The notes under the pieces were generated by a model that worked only from the letters and a program-made list of their open reading frames with translations, did no database searches and was not told where the DNA came from. The position numbers and the translations under genes were made by a program. This document shows, piece after piece, positions 28,660 through 37,242 of a stretch of DNA of 64,000 nt. Source of the stretch: Bacteroidota bacterium (GTDB lineage: Bacteria > Bacteroidota > Bacteroidia > Sphingobacteriales > Sphingobacteriaceae). Each line of letters opens with the position of its first letter. Position 1 is the stretch's first letter. The stretch lies in NCBI GenBank assembly GCA_026224775.1, contig JAMFRP010000026.1, positions 124,001-188,000 of the forward strand. Direction: 5' to 3'.

Positions 28660-29913
28660 ATGAAAAGTAATCGCAAATTATTTTTAATAATAATTTTTAT
28701 TGTTCCGCTTGTTTTTATCTTTTCACAATGCTTAACAATAAGTAAGGATAAACCAGATCCGCGGGGAGATATCTTCGCGGGTTCATCAACCTGTATAAAG
28801 TGTCATAAAGATGTTTATGATAATTATCTTCATACAGCGCATTTTTCAGCAACACGCCTTGCTGATATACATAGTATAGGAGGAAGTTTTAGCCCTCACG
28901 ATAATACTTTTTACTTTAATAAGGATTTAAAAGTAGTAATGGAAAAACGTGCTGATGGTTTATACCAGGTTACTTATTCAAAGGGTAAGCAAATAAATGC
29001 CGAGCGTTTTGATATAACGTTTGGCGGTGTAAAAGCAGAAAGTTATTTGTATTGGAAAGGCAACCAAATGTATCAGTTGCCTATGTCATATTTCAGATCA
29101 TTGGGGTGGACTAATAGCCCGGGATTTGATTCAACTTATGCCAATTATACTAGAATGATTGGCAGGAGATGCTTTGAATGCCATAGCTCTTATATAAAAG
29201 ATTTACCGGTAGAAACACAAGGCTTGCATTCACTGGATGCTGAGAGTTTTGATAAAAATTCCCTGATATTAGGTATTGATTGCGAACGTTGCCACGGCCC
29301 GTCAGCTAATCATGTGAATTACCAAACCGCATTTCCAGAGGAAAAGAAAGCCAAATATATTGCCACATATGCATCACTTTCACGCGCGCAAAAAATAAAT
29401 ATGTGCGCGGTTTGCCATTCAGGAAATAAAAACTTGATCTTGAAAACAACATTTGTATTTAAGCCGGGTGATGATCTTGCTAATTTTGTTGAAAATCCCC
29501 CATATCAAAAACCTGTAGATTCATCTAAGCTTGATGTACATGCTAATCAAAGTCAGCTTTTAGCTAGCAGCAAATGTTTTATAAACAGCAACATGGATTG
29601 TGCTACCTGCCATAATGTCCATCAGAATGAAAGAGGAAACCTGGCTATGTATTCGCAGAAATGTATGAATTGTCATACCACGGCAAATCATAATTTTTGT
29701 CCAATGGAGCCAAAATTGGGGGCTGCTATAAAAAATAATTGTATTGATTGCCATATGCCGGCAAGGTCATCAAGTATTATTAGTATTGAAACCGAAGGTA
29801 AGGGTAAGGAGGTACCGTATTTAGTTCGTACCCACCATATAGCCGTATATGCCGATGCTTCTCAGAAAATAATTAATTACCTTAAAAATAATAACAAATT
29901 AACATCTAAATAA
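28660..29913 (+). CDS. Seven-haem cytochrome c lipoprotein inside the beta-glucan locus
   Basis: A 417-residue protein with a hydrophobic leader and a possible lipobox IFSQC (Cys24). It has seven CxxCH haem-attachment motifs: CIKCH (45-49), CFECH (171-175), CERCH (208-212), CAVCH (249-253), CATCH (314-318), CMNCH (335-339) and CIDCH (361-365). This places it in the broad multihaem cytochrome c (c554/nitrite reductase-like) group, although no specific enzyme family was recognised. It should be a periplasm-facing electron carrier or redox enzyme. It lies 38 bp after a GH30 gene and 36 bp before a GH5 gene on the same strand, so it is probably expressed with them. Its role in glycan use is unknown. 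Confidence 0.9.
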   Translation: MKSNRKLFLIIIFIVPLVFIFSQCLTISKDKPDPRGDIFAGSSTCIKCHKDVYDNYLHTAHFSATRLADIHSIGGSFSPHDNTFYFNKDLKVVMEKRADGLYQVTYSKGKQINAERFDITFGGVKAESYLYWKGNQMYQLPMSYFRSLGWTNSPGFDSTYANYTRMIGRRCFECHSSYIKDLPVETQGLHSLDAESFDKNSLILGIDCERCHGPSANHVNYQTAFPEEKKAKYIATYASLSRAQKINMCAVCHSGNKNLILKTTFVFKPGDDLANFVENPPYQKPVDSSKLDVHANQSQLLASSKCFINSNMDCATCHNVHQNERGNLAMYSQKCMNCHTTANHNFCPMEPKLGAAIKNNCIDCHMPARSSSIISIETEGKGKEVPYLVRTHHIAVYADASQKIINYLKNNNKLTSK

Positions 29914-29949
29914 AAGACCAATAAACCTTGAGTCTTAACCTGTTTAGTC

Positions 29950-31197
29950 ATGAATATCATTAAAAAACAAATCCGAATCTCGTTATTTTTAGCACTGGTT
30001 TTAATTACACCATTTATTGCGAAAGCACAATCTAATGGTTTCATTTCAACGCGTGGAAAAGAGGTTATTGGCCCCGATAAAACAACATTTATAATTAAGG
30101 GTACTAATTTGGGTAATTGGCTTATCCCGGAAGGTTATATGTTCAAGTTTTCTAAAATCAATTCGCCAAAACTAATTAATGAGGCCATTACTGAATTGAT
30201 AGGCCCTGAGGACGCTAAAATTTTCTGGCAAAAATATTTAGATAACTATATTACCCGTGCCGATATTCATTACCTGAAATCTACCGGGATGAACTCAATT
30301 CGCATCCCATTTAATTATAAACTTTTCACTAACGAAGATTATTTAGGCGAAAATAATCCTAATCGTGGTTTTGAGTTATTAGATAGGGTAATAGGTTGGT
30401 GCAAGCAGGAAGGTATTTATGTTATTTTAGATATGCATTGCGCGCCAGGTGGCCAAACCGGCGATAACATTGATGATGGTTATGGGTATCCGTTCCTTTT
30501 TCAAAGTGCAGCATGCAGGCAACAAACTATACAAATATGGACGAGAATAGCCGCACATTACAAAAACGAAACCGCGGTTATTGGTTATGATTTACTGAAC
30601 GAGCCAATTGCACATTATTTTAAGGACGATAGTTTAAATCATTATTTGGAGCCTTTTTATAAAGAGATCACTAAAGCGATACGCACGGTTGATAAAAATC
30701 ATATTATGATTTTGGGAGGTGCACAATGGGATAGCAACATGCATATGTTTGGCCCACCATTCGACTCGAAGATTATATACACATTCCATAAATATTGGAC
30801 AAAAACCACTCCCGACGTGATACAAGAATATGTTGATTTCAGAAATAAATACAATGTTCCGATATACTGCGGCGAAACTGGTGAAAATAAAGATGAGTGG
30901 ATACATGATTTCAGGGTATTGCTTGATCAGAATAATATAGGGTGGCATTATTGGCCTTATAAAAAGATGGAAAATTCAGAGGGCGTAATTACTTTTAAAA
31001 TACCGGCTAATTATGATAAGGTAATAGCCTATGCTGAAGCGCCAAGAGTTAGCTTTGAAGATATACGCAAAGCTGCGCCGGCAAATAGAGAAGAGCTAAA
31101 GAAAGCGTTATTTGATATGCTTGATAATTGCAGGTTTGAAAACTGCACTCCCAATAAAGGATATATTGAGGCTTTAGGGCTGGTTAGCGGAAAATGA
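29950..31197 (+). CDS. GH5 family glycoside hydrolase
   Basis: A 415-residue enzyme with a signal peptide ending at FIAKAQ (about residue 27). The GH5 barrel has IIKGTNLGNWLIPEGYM (48-64), GMNSIRIPFNY, VILDMHCAPGGQ, acid/base E218 in YDLLNEPI and nucleophile E309 in IYCGETGE. The GTNLGNWL and DMHCAPGGQ motifs resemble exo-beta-1,3-glucanase-type GH5 members more than cellulases, which fits this locus. It is the last glycosidase of the operon, after the cytochrome gene. No clear terminator follows; the next gene starts 118 bp on. Confidence 0.9.
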   Translation: MNIIKKQIRISLFLALVLITPFIAKAQSNGFISTRGKEVIGPDKTTFIIKGTNLGNWLIPEGYMFKFSKINSPKLINEAITELIGPEDAKIFWQKYLDNYITRADIHYLKSTGMNSIRIPFNYKLFTNEDYLGENNPNRGFELLDRVIGWCKQEGIYVILDMHCAPGGQTGDNIDDGYGYPFLFQSAACRQQTIQIWTRIAAHYKNETAVIGYDLLNEPIAHYFKDDSLNHYLEPFYKEITKAIRTVDKNHIMILGGAQWDSNMHMFGPPFDSKIIYTFHKYWTKTTPDVIQEYVDFRNKYNVPIYCGETGENKDEWIHDFRVLLDQNNIGWHYWPYKKMENSEGVITFKIPANYDKVIAYAEAPRVSFEDIRKAAPANREELKKALFDMLDNCRFENCTPNKGYIEALGLVSGK

Positions 31198-31204
31198 CAT
31201 TTTT

Positions 31205-31245
31205 AAGTATAAATTAATACTAAAAAAAAGTATACTTGTATTAAT
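31205..31245. promoter_or_regulatory. Interlocked repeats upstream of the 7TM-DISM regulator
   Basis: Two overlapping symmetric pairs occur: AAGTATA (31205-31211) with TATACTT (31231-31237), and ATTAATAC (31213-31220) with GTATTAAT (31238-31245). The right part contains the 10-bp perfect palindrome AAGTATACTT (31228-31237). The cluster is 70-110 bp before the regulator start and is a candidate binding site, possibly for autoregulation. Confidence 0.4.
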
Positions 31246-31315
31246 CTGCAATGCCAATTATGCTTTCTTAAAGTACCAGTGCGGCCGAAATAATTTTTAC
31301 ATGTGATTGGGTAAT

Positions 31316-33223
31316 ATGGGTAAATATCTACTAAGATTATTATTTGTTAATGTTTTGTTTCTTTTGTTTGTAGCTGAAAATGCACATGCGCAAAAAATAG
31401 TAACATTAAATGATAGCATCACCCAGCATTATTTTTCATTCAATGAGATTGAGACGCTTGAAGATAAGAGCGGGAAATTAACGCTCGATCAAATAAGAAA
31501 TAATCCTGCTGTATTCTCAAAATTCAAACCCAGCCCAATTTTCAATCCTAAAGTAACTGACTTGAATACCACTTATTGGTATCGTATAAAAATCAACCAC
31601 GATAAAGCAACCAAAAACAATTGGTTATTAGAGTTTTTTGATCAAACTACCGACGAAATAGAAATATTTTCGCCCAATGCAGATAATACTTACTCATCAA
31701 CCCGTATGGGTAGTAGTCTGCCATTTTCACAACGGTTATTTCAACATAAAAACTTCAGCCTTAATATTAACAGCAATTTATATGGTGAGCATACTTACTA
31801 TATCCGTTTAAGATCACACCAACCTGCAAATGTTATTGTAGTACTGCGTTCTGTAAGTTGGTTTGTGCATTATGCATTGGATGAATATTTTTTCTTTGGC
31901 GTGTTTTACGGCATGCTGCTGGTATTCAGCTTGTATAATTTAATGATGTTTTTTGCCATCAGGCAAACACAGTACCTGTATTACATCATGTACAACCTTA
32001 GTATTGGTTTGTACGAAATGTGCGCCGATGGTATAGCTTATCAATATCTATGGCCAAACTCTCCGGTCTGGAATCAGTATGCTTATGGCGTAGCGCTGTT
32101 TTTTGCCAGCATATTTGGTATGCTGTTTACACGTAGTTTATTATATGTAAAGGTTAAAGCGCCAAAACTAAACACGCTTATATGGTGGGTAATAGGTTTA
32201 CGTACAGTGTTTTTTATGCTGTGTTTAACCGTTAATAATAATTGGTTCAATTACCGGATAGTTGAAATTGTTCCATTGTTGTTAGCTTGCTATACAGGAT
32301 ATTATATTTTAAATAAAGGATACTGGCCAGCACGCTTTTTTGTGGTGGGATACAGTTTCCTGTTTATAGGTTTTATTATTAAAATACTGATAGCCTTTGA
32401 TGTTTCATGGTTACCATTTGGCCCGATTACACATTATAGCCTTAGCTTTTGCTTTATAATGGAAATGCTATTCATTTCATTTGCCATTGGCGAAAAGGTA
32501 CGTATCCTCAAAAAGAAGAAAGATTATGCCCAACGCCGTATCATAAGGCAAATGAAGCAGAATGAGGAGTTTAAGGATAATCTTAACCGTCAGTTAGAAG
32601 CCCAGGTACGTGAACGAACAAAGGAGTTAGTCGAAAAGTCAGCGGTAATAGAGGAGCAAAACGAAGAACTAAAATCCGTTAATATATTATTAAAGGATCA
32701 GGCTGAAGAAATTTCCAGAATAAATGTGTTGCTGGAGAACGACAATATTACCTTACATACTAATATCGAAAAGGTAACACATGATAGGGTAATGTCGGCC
32801 CAGGTGGATTTTGAAGAGTTCAGCAGAATATATCCAGATAGGGAAACCTGTTTCAAATTTCTATCAGACCTTAAATGGGAAAAAGGCTATAACTGCCGTA
32901 AGTGTGGGAATGATCATTATAGTCACGGCCATCTCCCGTATAGCAGGCGATGTTCAAAATGTGGTTATGAAGAGTCGGTTATAGCTTACACCATACTGCA
33001 AAATACACGTATCCCTATAAATAAGGCATTCTACATGATATTTTTGATGTACTCAACCAAGGGCAAAATATCATCCCACAAGTTATCAGAAATTGTTGCT
33101 ATACGCCAAAGTACTTGTTGGGCATACAGTACCCGTATAAAAAAGCTTATGGATAATAAAAAGAAAGAGTTGAGCAACGCTGGCAGTAAAGGCTGGAGTA
33201 TGCTGGTTATCGAGGAGCAATAA
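31316..33223 (+). CDS. 7TM-DISM receptor fused to IS1595-type transposase zinc-ribbon/HTH domain
   Basis: A 635-residue protein; the ATG at 31316 is used instead of an in-frame TTG at 31307. The parts in order are a signal peptide (1-25, AHAQ), an extracellular DISMED2-like beta domain (about 30-180), and seven transmembrane helices of the 7TMR-DISM type (about 190-395). A long coiled coil follows (about 398-480). The C-terminal module (about 498-615) matches the N-terminal DNA-binding part of IS1595-family transposases: a zinc ribbon CRKC (C527, C530) and CSKC (C546, C549), then an I.Y.I...TRIPI..AFYMIFLM strand-helix. After that come KGKISSHKLSEI and RQSTCWAYSTRIKKLM, the helix-turn-helix. 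The DDE nuclease domain is absent and the protein ends about 25 residues later. It is probably a membrane sensor that binds DNA directly. It lies next to the beta-glucan operon, a likely target. Confidence 0.88.
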   Translation: MGKYLLRLLFVNVLFLLFVAENAHAQKIVTLNDSITQHYFSFNEIETLEDKSGKLTLDQIRNNPAVFSKFKPSPIFNPKVTDLNTTYWYRIKINHDKATKNNWLLEFFDQTTDEIEIFSPNADNTYSSTRMGSSLPFSQRLFQHKNFSLNINSNLYGEHTYYIRLRSHQPANVIVVLRSVSWFVHYALDEYFFFGVFYGMLLVFSLYNLMMFFAIRQTQYLYYIMYNLSIGLYEMCADGIAYQYLWPNSPVWNQYAYGVALFFASIFGMLFTRSLLYVKVKAPKLNTLIWWVIGLRTVFFMLCLTVNNNWFNYRIVEIVPLLLACYTGYYILNKGYWPARFFVVGYSFLFIGFIIKILIAFDVSWLPFGPITHYSLSFCFIMEMLFISFAIGEKVRILKKKKDYAQRRIIRQMKQNEEFKDNLNRQLEAQVRERTKELVEKSAVIEEQNEELKSVNILLKDQAEEISRINVLLENDNITLHTNIEKVTHDRVMSAQVDFEEFSRIYPDRETCFKFLSDLKWEKGYNCRKCGNDHYSHGHLPYSRRCSKCGYEESVIAYTILQNTRIPINKAFYMIFLMYSTKGKISSHKLSEIVAIRQSTCWAYSTRIKKLMDNKKKELSNAGSKGWSMLVIEEQ

Positions 33224-33957
33224 TATTATCCCGTATTATTTCATTTAAACAGCCCAAAAGTTGCCATTTCTTTTGTATGCGTATTATGTAACAAAATTAT
33301 AATTGGGCTATATATTAAATGTTTTGGCATACTGTAAATTGAACCTGTTTTTCACGATTAGTTACTTGTAATACCTGTTAATAAGTGCTTTGACAGGATT
33401 TGGCAGAGTTTTTTGCGGTCTTTTTGGCAGTATTTATGACAGTGTCAGTTATTGTGTCAAAATGGCAAAAATATTTTTGCGGCAATAAATTTATAGTATT
33501 TATTATTTGGAGAGAAATTTAAAGGTTTGCAGACCTTTAGATGACACAATTTTTTGCTCATCATACCTCTGTGAAGTGCGTGAAATTTGTTTTGTTTTAT
33601 TTTTGAAAATAATTCTTTGAAAACGAGGTTTTGTTGTTCTTTTTTGAAAGAAAATTATTTTTGAGCTATATTTTAACCTGATTGATAGTAATTTAAACGC
33701 TTGTATTCAAAAATATTGATAAAAAGTGCCGAAATGTCTAAAATATCAAGTGAATTTTATTTTTAGTTGATTTCAAGAATTGACGATTTCAGTTGCCCAA
33801 ATTTTATTTTTTTAGTGGCATGTTTTGTGACATATCCTGGTCGGAAGATTACGGTCGTTCTTACATTTATCACCCTGAAAAAGGGCCGTCAATGCAAGAG
33901 TGATCTCTTCTAAAAAAGATATTAATCACATTTATTAAAAATTTAAATCCAAAAACC
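33224..33957. other. Long AT-rich non-coding region with palindromes
   Basis: About 730 bp without a supported gene. It contains a perfect 7-bp hairpin or operator, TAAAGGT (33520-33526) / ACCTTTA (33533-33539), and the 11-bp palindrome TGACAGTGTCA (33437-33447). Further TGACA/TGTCA half-sites lie at 33391, 33455 and 33542. Two TATTTTTG -7-like boxes occur at 33472-33479 and 33656-33663. A small CCCT/AGGG hairpin lies at 33873-33885. A non-coding RNA or an extended regulatory leader for the downstream peptide gene is possible but unproven. Confidence 0.4.
33520..33539. repeat. Inverted repeat TAAAGGT-N6-ACCTTTA
   Basis: Perfect 7-bp arms flank a 6-nt spacer, about 300 bp after the 7TM-DISM regulator gene. 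It has no T-run behind it, so a protein-binding site is at least as likely as a terminator. Confidence 0.35.
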
Positions 33958-34044
33958 ATGCAAGTAGTATTAGAAGTTGCCATCTTGATCGCAGTTATCC
34001 TTGTTCCGTTAGTACCTGCTAAAAGCAGCCGTATCGCGAAATAA
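33958..34044 (+). CDS. Putative 28-residue membrane peptide
   Basis: An ATG-initiated frame of 28 codons begins MQVVLEVAILIAVILVPLVP and ends in a basic tail, KSSRIAK. A single hydrophobic helix covers residues 3-20. The frame is preceded by an A-rich leader typical of this genome and followed 27 bp later by a very strong terminator (34072-34104), which marks a short independent transcript. I do not recognise a family. Single-helix peptides of this kind can be small membrane regulators or type I toxins. The alternative is that the transcript is a non-coding RNA and the frame is chance. Confidence 0.5.
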   Translation: MQVVLEVAILIAVILVPLVPAKSSRIAK

Positions 34045-34071
34045 TTAGATCGGAAGTAACGATAAGAAATT

Positions 34072-34104
34072 AAAAGGGGTGCCGATATTCGGCGCCCCTT
34101 TTTT
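34072..34104. terminator. Strong bidirectional terminator
   Basis: AAAAGGGG-T-GCCGA (34072-34085) pairs with TCGGC-G-CCCCTTTT (34089-34102) around a 3-nt loop; 13 of 14 positions pair. On the plus strand it continues into a T-run ending at 34104. On the minus strand a shorter T4 follows, so it may also end the AsmA transcript, which stops at 34120. Confidence 0.85.
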
Positions 34105-34119
34105 ATGGATTATACTTTG

Positions 34120-37100
34120 TTATTGATCAGTGTCGGCTGTTTCCTTTAACTCATCTGCTTTATTGCCGCTACCCAGTTTTATTTTAGGCTTATCTTGAGT
34201 GCCTGTAATAGTTAAGGGAATACCTATTATTCCTAATGGAGGCAAGCCTAGTCTAAATTTAATATCCATTTGTTTATCAAAACTAACCTGGCCCTCAAAT
34301 CTGGCCCTAAAACCGGCCATGCGCAGCTTTGTACGCTCAATGGTAATTATATTATTGGCAATTTTAGTTTTAAGCTCTACTTTAGATAAATCGGCATTAT
34401 TGGTAATGCTATCCTTACCAGTACTACTCCCAATTTTGCTAAACAACTTAAAGCCATGTATTTTTAGTTGTTTGGCAGATAATGTACCACCACCTTTTAA
34501 TGAAGGATAAACAGGCTGCATATTGCTGTTTAATCTGCCACTTAGTTGGTAATCTAACGATACAAGACCCTCCGTGTAAGCTGCTGTTGTTACCATATCA
34601 TGAAACAGTTTAATGTTATTATATGCCTTCTTAATATCGAAGTCAGTAGCAGTTAGGTGATAGTTGAAAAAAGCAGTCTGAGGGTTTGTGCTGGTATATG
34701 TGGCATCCATGGTTACAGGCGTGCCAATTATGCTGAATCCAGTATTTTTTAAATTGATGCTGCCATTATTTATGGTCATTTGTCCTTTTGCATTCTTAAT
34801 TACCATGCCGTTATATTTAACCTTTTTTACATCGGCAGTAAAAATTAAATTAAGATTATGCGGAACAAGTATAACACCGGAAGTACCTTTAGTTGCCTGC
34901 TGTGGAGTGCCCGAATAAGCCATAAAATCGTCGGCATTAAGCATATTGCTTGTTAGGCTGAAATTGCCATTTAGTACAGCTTTTGAGTTTGTTGCATAGC
35001 CAATAACATTTGATAAGTTTCCGTTTAAAACCATTACCGATTTGCCATACTGTGCTGTAAATGCATCAAAGTTCATTTTGTCCTGATCAAAACTGAAAAC
35101 ACCATTTTTGATGATAAATGGTTTTGGGAATAGCTCGGATGTAAGCGATACATTCTGAACCTTTAGCGTGCCGGAATTAAAAAGTTTGTTATATCGGCCA
35201 GCCTGTGCATCACTTTGTTTTCCTTTTAATGATACATTGGCAGCAATAGTGCCATTTACATTGTAACCCTTTATGGCGAATACCTGGTAGATTTTGCCAA
35301 TATTAACAGTACCGCGCGAGGTGATATTATATTGCAGATCATTAAAGTTATGCAAATCGGCCTTTAAAGTAAATGGTTCATTCTCAAACATAAATGATAT
35401 TGGTTTAACCAATATCTTGGTGCCTTTTAGTGTGCCGGTGTTGTTTACAATACTAGTATTAACTTCAATGTTTTGTATAGGGTGGGGGTAGTATTTTGTT
35501 TTAACCGAACCATTATGCATGCTAATGTTAGCCACCGTAACCGGGAATATTTTTTTAGTAGGTAAATAGTCTCCTTTTGTTTTAATGTCGGCATTTAGAT
35601 CCCCGGTAACATCTGTGCCGGTAATAGGGTAGAATTGTTTAATATCCGACAGGTTAAACTTAATCTTTAAAGCAGCATCAATCGGGAAGTTGGCAGCATT
35701 GCCAAGCTTAAAATAGCCTTTTACGTAGTTGTTTAAGGCTGCTGCATATAGGTTATCAATGCTTAAGGTAATGTGTTTATAATTGTTATCAGGGCAATTC
35801 GCATTTACATTAAAACTGATGTTATTAACTGATTGAGGTAACGATGCATACTTTATATATCCGTTACTAAATGATGAGGTTAAAGTGAACTTTGGGATAC
35901 TGGTAATAACAGTATCTGTCTTTTTTCTGATGGTGCCTGTATGTATAATTCCTGTAGCATATTTACCTTCTGCCAATAAATGAAGTGAATACCTGCCTTT
36001 CAGGTCGACAGTTTTTATACCAAATGCTTTATTCCATTTTCCGAGGTCTATTTCGGTGTTTATTTTAGCATATATATAAGGTTGTTTTAATCCCTTAACT
36101 CTTATTACCGAACTAAAATGATCTTTATCTATATTAAAAAAGATAGAATCAATATTTACATAAAGACTGTCAGGATTTAAACCGGGTACGTTTGCCTCCA
36201 TATTTAAAAATAAATTACGAACCGGAGAAGGTGTTTTATTATCAGCGATATAGCCGTTCCTGATATTAAACTTCATACTCAGATTTGGCTTCGTATTGGT
36301 TTGGGCGATATATTTACCTTTAAGAGCAAGCTGGATAATACCAGTGCCGTTAACATCTGTTTTTTCGAACATTTTTTGATAGGAGGAGGGCAAAGCGCTA
36401 AAAATATCACTCAGGTCACTTTGATGTGACTCTATTTCGAAATCCATATCGTAACCATCCTTTATAAAGCCGAATTTGCCTGTAAATTTTACAGGCAATT
36501 GATTTATCATCAAATCGTTTTTTTGAAATATAAAGGCGAGCGATTTTGTATTGATTTTAGTTATTAGATCAGCATTTACGCTTTTATTAACTACATACGA
36601 CTGGCCCCCATAATTAAAATCAAGCGATTTGATACTAGTATGCGTATGCAGATCGAAAATATCTTTGGTAAGGTCGCCGCTTCCTGTATAATTAAATCCC
36701 TGGGCGTTAATTTTCATCGGTAACGACAAATCGTTGTAAACCAGTTTGCTGTTTTCTATCAATATCTGATCAATACCTAGAGACGCGCTACTGGTATCGG
36801 CGTTAGTTGTGGTATTTGCTTTTGAAGCTTTGTAAATGTTATAATTCGCTTTACCGGCGCTGTCAACCTGTATATTTATTAATGCATTATTAAGATATAT
36901 TTTATCAATATTTATCCGGCTTTTAAATATAGATGACAGATCAACCCCCAATGAAAGATCTTTGGCTGCAACTAATGTGTCGTTTTGAAATGGTGCGCTT
37001 CCTTTTACGGTAACGTCATATAAAGTAAGGGTAAGCGAGGGGAAGCGTTTAAAAAAGGACAAACTAGTATTTGAAAATGAAATATGGCCATTAATATTGC

Positions 37101-37242
37101 CATTTGCCCATGTTTTAATTTTATTGGTAATGGTTTGTGGGAAAAGATAAGGCAGCAAAACCATGAGAAGTAATAATGCGCCAAATGTTATTCCGAATAT
37201 TTTAAAGGTTTTTAGTAATCTCCTTTTAATGGGTGAACTCAT
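34120..37242 (-). CDS. AsmA-family protein
   Basis: A 1040-residue protein with one N-terminal transmembrane helix (about 14-34) and a long periplasmic part of repeated beta-strands. The AsmA N-terminal pattern is visible in FSNTSLSFFKRFPSLTLTLY and VDLSSIFKSRINIDKIYLNN. The C-terminal AsmA-like region shows LSAKQLKIHGFKLFSKIG and LGLPPLGIIGIPLTITG. Members of this family (AsmA, TamB, YhdP) form long grooves that carry or organise lipids between the two membranes. The end carries a short charged tail. It is a single gene, convergent with the small peptide transcript and divergent from the histidine kinase fusion. Confidence 0.87.
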   Translation of the reverse strand: MSSPIKRRLLKTFKIFGITFGALLLLMVLLPYLFPQTITNKIKTWANGNINGHISFSNTSLSFFKRFPSLTLTLYDVTVKGSAPFQNDTLVAAKDLSLGVDLSSIFKSRINIDKIYLNNALINIQVDSAGKANYNIYKASKANTTTNADTSSASLGIDQILIENSKLVYNDLSLPMKINAQGFNYTGSGDLTKDIFDLHTHTSIKSLDFNYGGQSYVVNKSVNADLITKINTKSLAFIFQKNDLMINQLPVKFTGKFGFIKDGYDMDFEIESHQSDLSDIFSALPSSYQKMFEKTDVNGTGIIQLALKGKYIAQTNTKPNLSMKFNIRNGYIADNKTPSPVRNLFLNMEANVPGLNPDSLYVNIDSIFFNIDKDHFSSVIRVKGLKQPYIYAKINTEIDLGKWNKAFGIKTVDLKGRYSLHLLAEGKYATGIIHTGTIRKKTDTVITSIPKFTLTSSFSNGYIKYASLPQSVNNISFNVNANCPDNNYKHITLSIDNLYAAALNNYVKGYFKLGNAANFPIDAALKIKFNLSDIKQFYPITGTDVTGDLNADIKTKGDYLPTKKIFPVTVANISMHNGSVKTKYYPHPIQNIEVNTSIVNNTGTLKGTKILVKPISFMFENEPFTLKADLHNFNDLQYNITSRGTVNIGKIYQVFAIKGYNVNGTIAANVSLKGKQSDAQAGRYNKLFNSGTLKVQNVSLTSELFPKPFIIKNGVFSFDQDKMNFDAFTAQYGKSVMVLNGNLSNVIGYATNSKAVLNGNFSLTSNMLNADDFMAYSGTPQQATKGTSGVILVPHNLNLIFTADVKKVKYNGMVIKNAKGQMTINNGSINLKNTGFSIIGTPVTMDATYTSTNPQTAFFNYHLTATDFDIKKAYNNIKLFHDMVTTAAYTEGLVSLDYQLSGRLNSNMQPVYPSLKGGGTLSAKQLKIHGFKLFSKIGSSTGKDSITNNADLSKVELKTKIANNIITIERTKLRMAGFRARFEGQVSFDKQMDIKFRLGLPPLGIIGIPLTITGTQDKPKIKLGSGNKADELKETADTDQ

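Noticed and set aside
31205..31245. An RNA pseudoknot formed by the interleaved repeats
   Set aside because: The loop lengths (1, 10 and 0 nt) do not suit an H-type pseudoknot with 7-8 bp stems. A DNA-binding site is a simpler reading.
31316..33223. Reading this gene as an IS1595 insertion or transposase remnant
   Set aside because: The zinc-ribbon/HTH is in frame with the receptor and coiled coil, the DDE domain is cleanly absent, and I found no terminal inverted repeats or target duplications.
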